A stretch of 7,785 bases of DNA from an uncultured Oscillibacter sp. GTDB taxonomy: Bacteria; Bacillota_A; Clostridia; Oscillospirales; Oscillospiraceae. This document shows, in pieces, positions 5,395-7,785 of this stretch. The stretch is from positions 1 to 7,785 of the forward strand of contig CABQCB010000074.1 in NCBI GenBank assembly GCA_902462475.1, in the 5' to 3' direction. Position 1 is the stretch's first letter, and each line of letters opens with the position of its first letter. The position numbers were made by a program, and so were the translations under genes. The notes beneath the pieces were generated by a model, which was not told the DNA's origin, did not search any database, and saw only the letters and a list, made by a program, of their open reading frames with translations.

Positions 5395-5907
5395 TTACGC
5401 TTCCACCAGCACACCCAGGGCCCGCAGGGCCGTCCGGACCCGCTCCGCTGCGGCCTCGTCGGGGCAGGAGAGGGTATGGAGATGGATGCCGCCGGTCAGG
5501 TCGGAGAGGGGGCGGGCGTCGGAGCGGGCGCAGCGGTCCAGGAACTGACGCACGTCGTGGCGGCTGGCAAGCTGCAGCGAGCCGGTGAGCTGGCCGTAGA
5601 CCGGGTGCTCCACGATCACATCCAGCACAGTGCAGCCCTCGTCCACCATGGCGTTGAGCTCTGCCTCCATACCTGCGGCGGTGTGCCGGCAGGCAAAGCG
5701 GCAGATATGGCCCGATACCTCCTGCAAGATCACATACCCCCGGGGTGTGGCGGAAATGGCGTCTCCCGCGGCACGCAGCAGGGCGATGTCTCCCACGATG
5801 ATCTGGCGGCTGACGGAAAACCGGCCGGCCAGCGCCGTGGCACTGACGGGCTGGTGGGAGTGGTGTAAAATTTCACGAATGGCCTGACGGCGTTCTTCCG
5901 CGCGCAT
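5395..5907 (-). CDS. niaR: Niacin-responsive transcriptional repressor NiaR (HTH_11 plus 3H domain)
   Basis: The 170-aa protein matches the NiaR/YrxA/TM1602 architecture. Residues 1-60 are an HTH_11 winged helix (RRQAIREILHHSHQPVSATA, then RFSVSRQIIVGDIALLRAAG and the wing ATPRGYVIL). Residues about 67-170 are the 3H ligand-binding domain, named for three conserved histidines: here H75, H142 and H144, with E83, matching the metal-binding His/Glu set known from the Thermotoga homologue. The family represses NAD-synthesis or niacin-uptake genes when niacin is abundant. ATG 5907 is chosen because AAAGGAG (5921-5915) lies 7 nt upstream; the longer frame to 5964 would run through its promoter. A palindromic site overlaps its predicted transcription start, suggesting self-repression. 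No nadABC genes are in the window; the downstream membrane protein is the evident local target. Confidence 0.92.
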   Translation of the reverse strand: MRAEERRQAIREILHHSHQPVSATALAGRFSVSRQIIVGDIALLRAAGDAISATPRGYVILQEVSGHICRFACRHTAAGMEAELNAMVDEGCTVLDVIVEHPVYGQLTGSLQLASRHDVRQFLDRCARSDARPLSDLTGGIHLHTLSCPDEAAAERVRTALRALGVLVEA

Positions 5908-5923
5908 AGGGATGCTCCTTTCA

Positions 5924-5947
5924 CTGTCATGACAGCAGTATACCACA
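5924..5947 (-). promoter_or_regulatory. Probable autoregulatory NiaR site upstream of niaR
   Basis: CTGTCATGACAG (5924-5935) is a perfect 12-bp palindrome located just before the niaR ribosome binding site. It is followed on the plus strand by GTATACCACA (5938-5947). The same order and spacing, TGTC-N-T-GACA, three bases, GTATACCACA, is found at 5337-5359. The left outer arm of the larger palindrome is not conserved here, so this may be a weaker site. Confidence 0.65.
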
Positions 5948-5958
5948 CCGGCGGAAAA
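5937..5958 (-). promoter_or_regulatory. Likely niaR promoter (extended -10)
   Basis: On the minus strand TGG-TATACT (TATACT at 5942-5937) is a good extended -10, with 5 of 6 matches. A recognisable -35 is weak, since the upstream sequence is a T-rich run from the liv terminator. The predicted start near 5930 falls in the CTGTCATGACAG palindrome. Confidence 0.55.
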
Positions 5959-5965
5959 AAGCAAA

Positions 5966-6000
5966 GAAAAACCGGGAGCGCACGATCTGTGCGCTCCCGG
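5966..6000 (-). terminator. Terminator of the liv operon
   Basis: A perfect 12-bp stem (5972-5983 with 5989-6000, CCGGGAGCGCAC) with a 5-nt loop lies 8 nt after the livF stop codon. On the minus strand it is followed by a T-rich tail (complement of the A-tract at 5966-5971, then a second A-tract at 5955-5960). Confidence 0.92.
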
Positions 6001-6008
6001 CGGAGTAT

Positions 6009-6719
6009 TCAGCCGCCCAGATAGGCTTTTTTGATGGCGGAACTCTCCAGCAGCTCCTTGCCGGTGCCGGAGGTGACGATCCGCCCGGTCTCCAGCACAT
6101 AGCCACGGTCGGCCACGGACAGGGCGGCCTGGGCGTTCTGTTCCACCAGCAAAATGGTGGTGCCGGCCGCGTGGAGGTTGCGGATGATCTCAAAGATCTG
6201 CTCCACCAGAATGGGAGCAAGACCCATGGAGGGCTCATCCAGCATCAGCAGCTTGGGATGGCTCATGAGCGCCCGACCCATGGCCAGCATCTGCTGCTCG
6301 CCGCCGGAGAGGGTGCCGGCGATCTGACGGCGGCGCTCCAGCAGGCGGGGGAAGGTTTGGAAGACCTTGTCCAGGTCAGCGTTCAACGTGGAGCCGGACT
6401 GGGTGTAAGCGCCCATTTCCAGATTCTCCTGCACGGTCATCTGCAAAAAGACCCGGCGTCCCTCAGGGACCAGTGCCAGGCCCCGGGAGACGATCTTGTG
6501 GCTGGGGACCTTGCTCAGCGGCTCACCCATGAAGGTGACGGAGCCGCTGCGGTTGTGGAGCAGACCCGCGATGGTGTTCAGCGTGGTGGACTTGCCCGCG
6601 CCGTTGGCACCGATCAGCGTCACGATCTCGCCCTGGTTGACCTCAAAGGAGATGCCCTTGACGGCATGGATGCTGCCGTAATAGACGTTGATGTCGTCTA
6701 CTTTCAAAATCGTTTCCAT
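6009..6719 (-). CDS. livF: Branched-chain amino acid ABC transporter ATP-binding protein LivF
   Basis: The 236-aa ATPase subunit powers uptake of leucine, isoleucine, valine or related compounds together with LivG, LivH, LivM and a binding protein. Walker A is GANGAGKST (37-45), the Q-loop region precedes VPEGRRVF, the signature is LSGGEQQ (137-143) and Walker B is LLMLDE (157-162). The switch position is Q194 in LLVEQN instead of the usual histidine, which is normal for LivF and distinguishes it from LivG. The C-terminus ends KKAYLGG as in other LivF proteins. ATG 6719 is used because AAGGAGG (6733-6727) lies 7 nt upstream; a GTG at 6725 is only 1 nt from that site. It begins 2 nt after the livG stop, as the last gene of the operon. 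Confidence 0.95.
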   Translation of the reverse strand: METILKVDDINVYYGSIHAVKGISFEVNQGEIVTLIGANGAGKSTTLNTIAGLLHNRSGSVTFMGEPLSKVPSHKIVSRGLALVPEGRRVFLQMTVQENLEMGAYTQSGSTLNADLDKVFQTFPRLLERRRQIAGTLSGGEQQMLAMGRALMSHPKLLMLDEPSMGLAPILVEQIFEIIRNLHAAGTTILLVEQNAQAALSVADRGYVLETGRIVTSGTGKELLESSAIKKAYLGG

Positions 6720-6721
6720 GC

Positions 6722-7570
6722 TCACGCCTCCTTCTGCTTGCCCAGGTACGCCTCAATGACGGTGGGGTTGGATTGGATCTCCTCGGCGGTGCCCTTGGCG
6801 ATGACCTGGCCGAAGTTCAAAACGCAGATGCCCTCACAGATGCTCATGACCAGGTTCATGTCGTGCTCAATGAGCATGATGGCGATCTGGAAGGTGTCCC
6901 GGATCTTGACGATGTTTTCCATCAGCTCCGCCGTCTCGGAGGGGTTCATGCCTGCGGCAGGCTCATCCAGCAGCAGCAAGCTGGGGTTGGTGGCAAGCGC
7001 CCGGACGATCTCCAGGCGGCGCTGAGCGCCGTAGGGCAGGGAGCCGGCCTTGAAGGAGGCCATCTGCTCCATATCGAAGATGGACAAAAGCTCCATGGCC
7101 CGGTCGTGGGCAGCCCGCTCCTGTCTCCAGTAGCTGGGAAGCCGCAGCACACCAGCCAGGGCGGAGTAGCGGGTCTGGTTGTGGAGGCCGATCTTCACGT
7201 TGTCCTCCACGCTCAGGTTGTTGAAAAGCCGGATGTTCTGGAACGTACGGGCGATGCCCATGCGGTTGATCTGCGCCGTGGTCTTGCCGGCGGTGTCCAG
7301 ACCGTCCAGCAAAATGGTGCCCCGGGTGGGCTGATAGACCTTGGTCAGCAGGTTGAAGATGGTGGTCTTGCCGGCGCCGTTGGGGCCGATCAGGCCGGCG
7401 ATTTCCGTGCGGCCGATGGTCAGGTTGAAGTCGTTGACGGCCTTCAGTCCGCCGAAGTCGATGCCCAGATGGCTGCACTCCAGGATGGGGGATTTGTCCA
7501 CGTCCCGCTCGGGAACGATGGCCCGGCTGGGCACCGGCACCATCTTGCCTTTTTCAAACTGTTTAGCCAT
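6722..7570 (-). CDS. livG: Branched-chain amino acid ABC transporter ATP-binding protein LivG
   Basis: The 282-aa ATPase pairs with LivF. Walker A is GPNGAGKTT (62-70), followed by the family's ARTFQNIRLFNNLSV stretch (107-121) with the Q-loop Q111. The signature is the LivG-type LPYGAQRRLEI (178-188), Walker B is LLLLDE (198-203) and the switch histidine is H236 in MLIEHDMN. The C-terminal EAYLGK is typical. Residues 1-28, rich in K, V and P, form an N-terminal extension before the usual start region (ILECSHLGIDFGGLKAV); M10 is an alternative start but has no ribosome binding site. ATG 7570 has AAAGGAGG (7587-7580) 9 nt upstream and overlaps the livM stop by 8 nt, so translation is coupled to livM. 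Confidence 0.95.
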   Translation of the reverse strand: MAKQFEKGKMVPVPSRAIVPERDVDKSPILECSHLGIDFGGLKAVNDFNLTIGRTEIAGLIGPNGAGKTTIFNLLTKVYQPTRGTILLDGLDTAGKTTAQINRMGIARTFQNIRLFNNLSVEDNVKIGLHNQTRYSALAGVLRLPSYWRQERAAHDRAMELLSIFDMEQMASFKAGSLPYGAQRRLEIVRALATNPSLLLLDEPAAGMNPSETAELMENIVKIRDTFQIAIMLIEHDMNLVMSICEGICVLNFGQVIAKGTAEEIQSNPTVIEAYLGKQKEA

Positions 7571-7785
7571 GGTTGGCGGCCTCCTTTCTGCTGCCGGGGA
7601 TGGCACGGCCCAGCAGCACGCGGCAGCGCTCGTTGTTGGTGGCCAGCATCACCAGGATCAGCACGATGGCGTACACCAGCATCCGGTAGGTGGCAAATCC
7701 GCGCAGCGCCTCCGGCAGGATGGTCAGGGCTGCGGCGGCGATGATGGAGCCCCGGATGTTGCCCAGCCCGCCCAGTACCACAAAG
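7563..7785 (-). CDS. livM: Branched-chain amino acid ABC transporter permease LivM, C-terminal part
   Basis: Only the last 74 codons lie in the window; the gene continues past the right edge. The visible part starts with the conserved permease loop FVVLGGLGNIRGSIIAAAAL, which contacts the ATPases in this family, then TILPEALRGFATYRMLVYAI and the last membrane segment (VLILVMLA), ending in a basic cytoplasmic tail (RAIPGSRKEAANHG). The order livM-livG-livF is standard for the operon; livH and the substrate-binding protein gene are expected upstream, outside the window. The stop codon (7565-7563) overlaps the livG start. Confidence 0.9.
   Translation of the reverse strand, partial: FVVLGGLGNIRGSIIAAAALTILPEALRGFATYRMLVYAIVLILVMLATNNERCRVLLGRAIPGSRKEAANHG

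Noticed and set aside
6009..6719. Inactive LivF because the switch histidine is replaced by glutamine (Q194)
   Set aside because: VEQN at this position is the normal LivF form; all other ATPase motifs are intact.
6773..7744. Plus-strand open frame opposite livG and livM
   Set aside because: Antisense shadow; the minus strand has complete Walker motifs and proper ribosome binding sites.

Overview
The window reads as chromosomal DNA of a GC-rich member of the Firmicutes, probably a gut-type clostridium of the Oscillospiraceae. This is an inference. It rests on the high-GC codon use, strong AAGGAGG-type ribosome binding sites before almost every gene, sigma-A-like promoters, hairpin plus T-tract terminators, and the mix of families (second-type GreA, Spx/ArsC-like protein, NiaR, PfoR-like membrane protein). 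No mobile element, CRISPR array or phage gene is visible.

Layout. Positions 1-95 hold the 3' part of a class II tRNA (probably tRNA-Ser) and its terminator. Positions 123-2487 are a plus-strand cluster: a GreA-family elongation factor, an ArsC/Spx-like thioredoxin-fold protein, a tRNA-dihydrouridine synthase (overlapping its predecessor by ATGA) and a GNAT acetyltransferase, closed by a bidirectional terminator. Positions 2552-3387 are a minus-strand pair: a PPC/DUF296 protein followed by a small membrane-anchored protein of unknown function with clearly lower GC. A divergent promoter region (3388-3502) separates it from a plus-strand XRE-type regulator fused to a membrane domain (3503-4168). 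A second shared terminator follows.

Positions 4205-5907 (minus strand) are the most informative part: a niacin-responsive repressor of the NiaR/YrxA type and, downstream of it, a PfoR-like PTS_EIIC_2 multi-pass membrane protein. The gap between them contains a near-consensus promoter (TTGACA-17-TATGAT) whose start region is covered by a perfect 18-bp inverted repeat. A related element, with the same TGTC-N2-GACA core and the same GTATACCACA flank at the same spacing, overlaps the predicted start region of niaR itself. The simplest reading is a small niacin-responsive regulon: niaR represses itself and a membrane protein that probably moves nicotinate or a related compound.

Positions 6009-7785 (minus strand) are the end of a branched-chain amino acid ABC transporter operon: the C-terminus of livM (cut by the window edge), livG and livF, tightly packed and ended by a strong terminator. 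The larger antisense reading frames in this GC-rich sequence are shadows of these genes.
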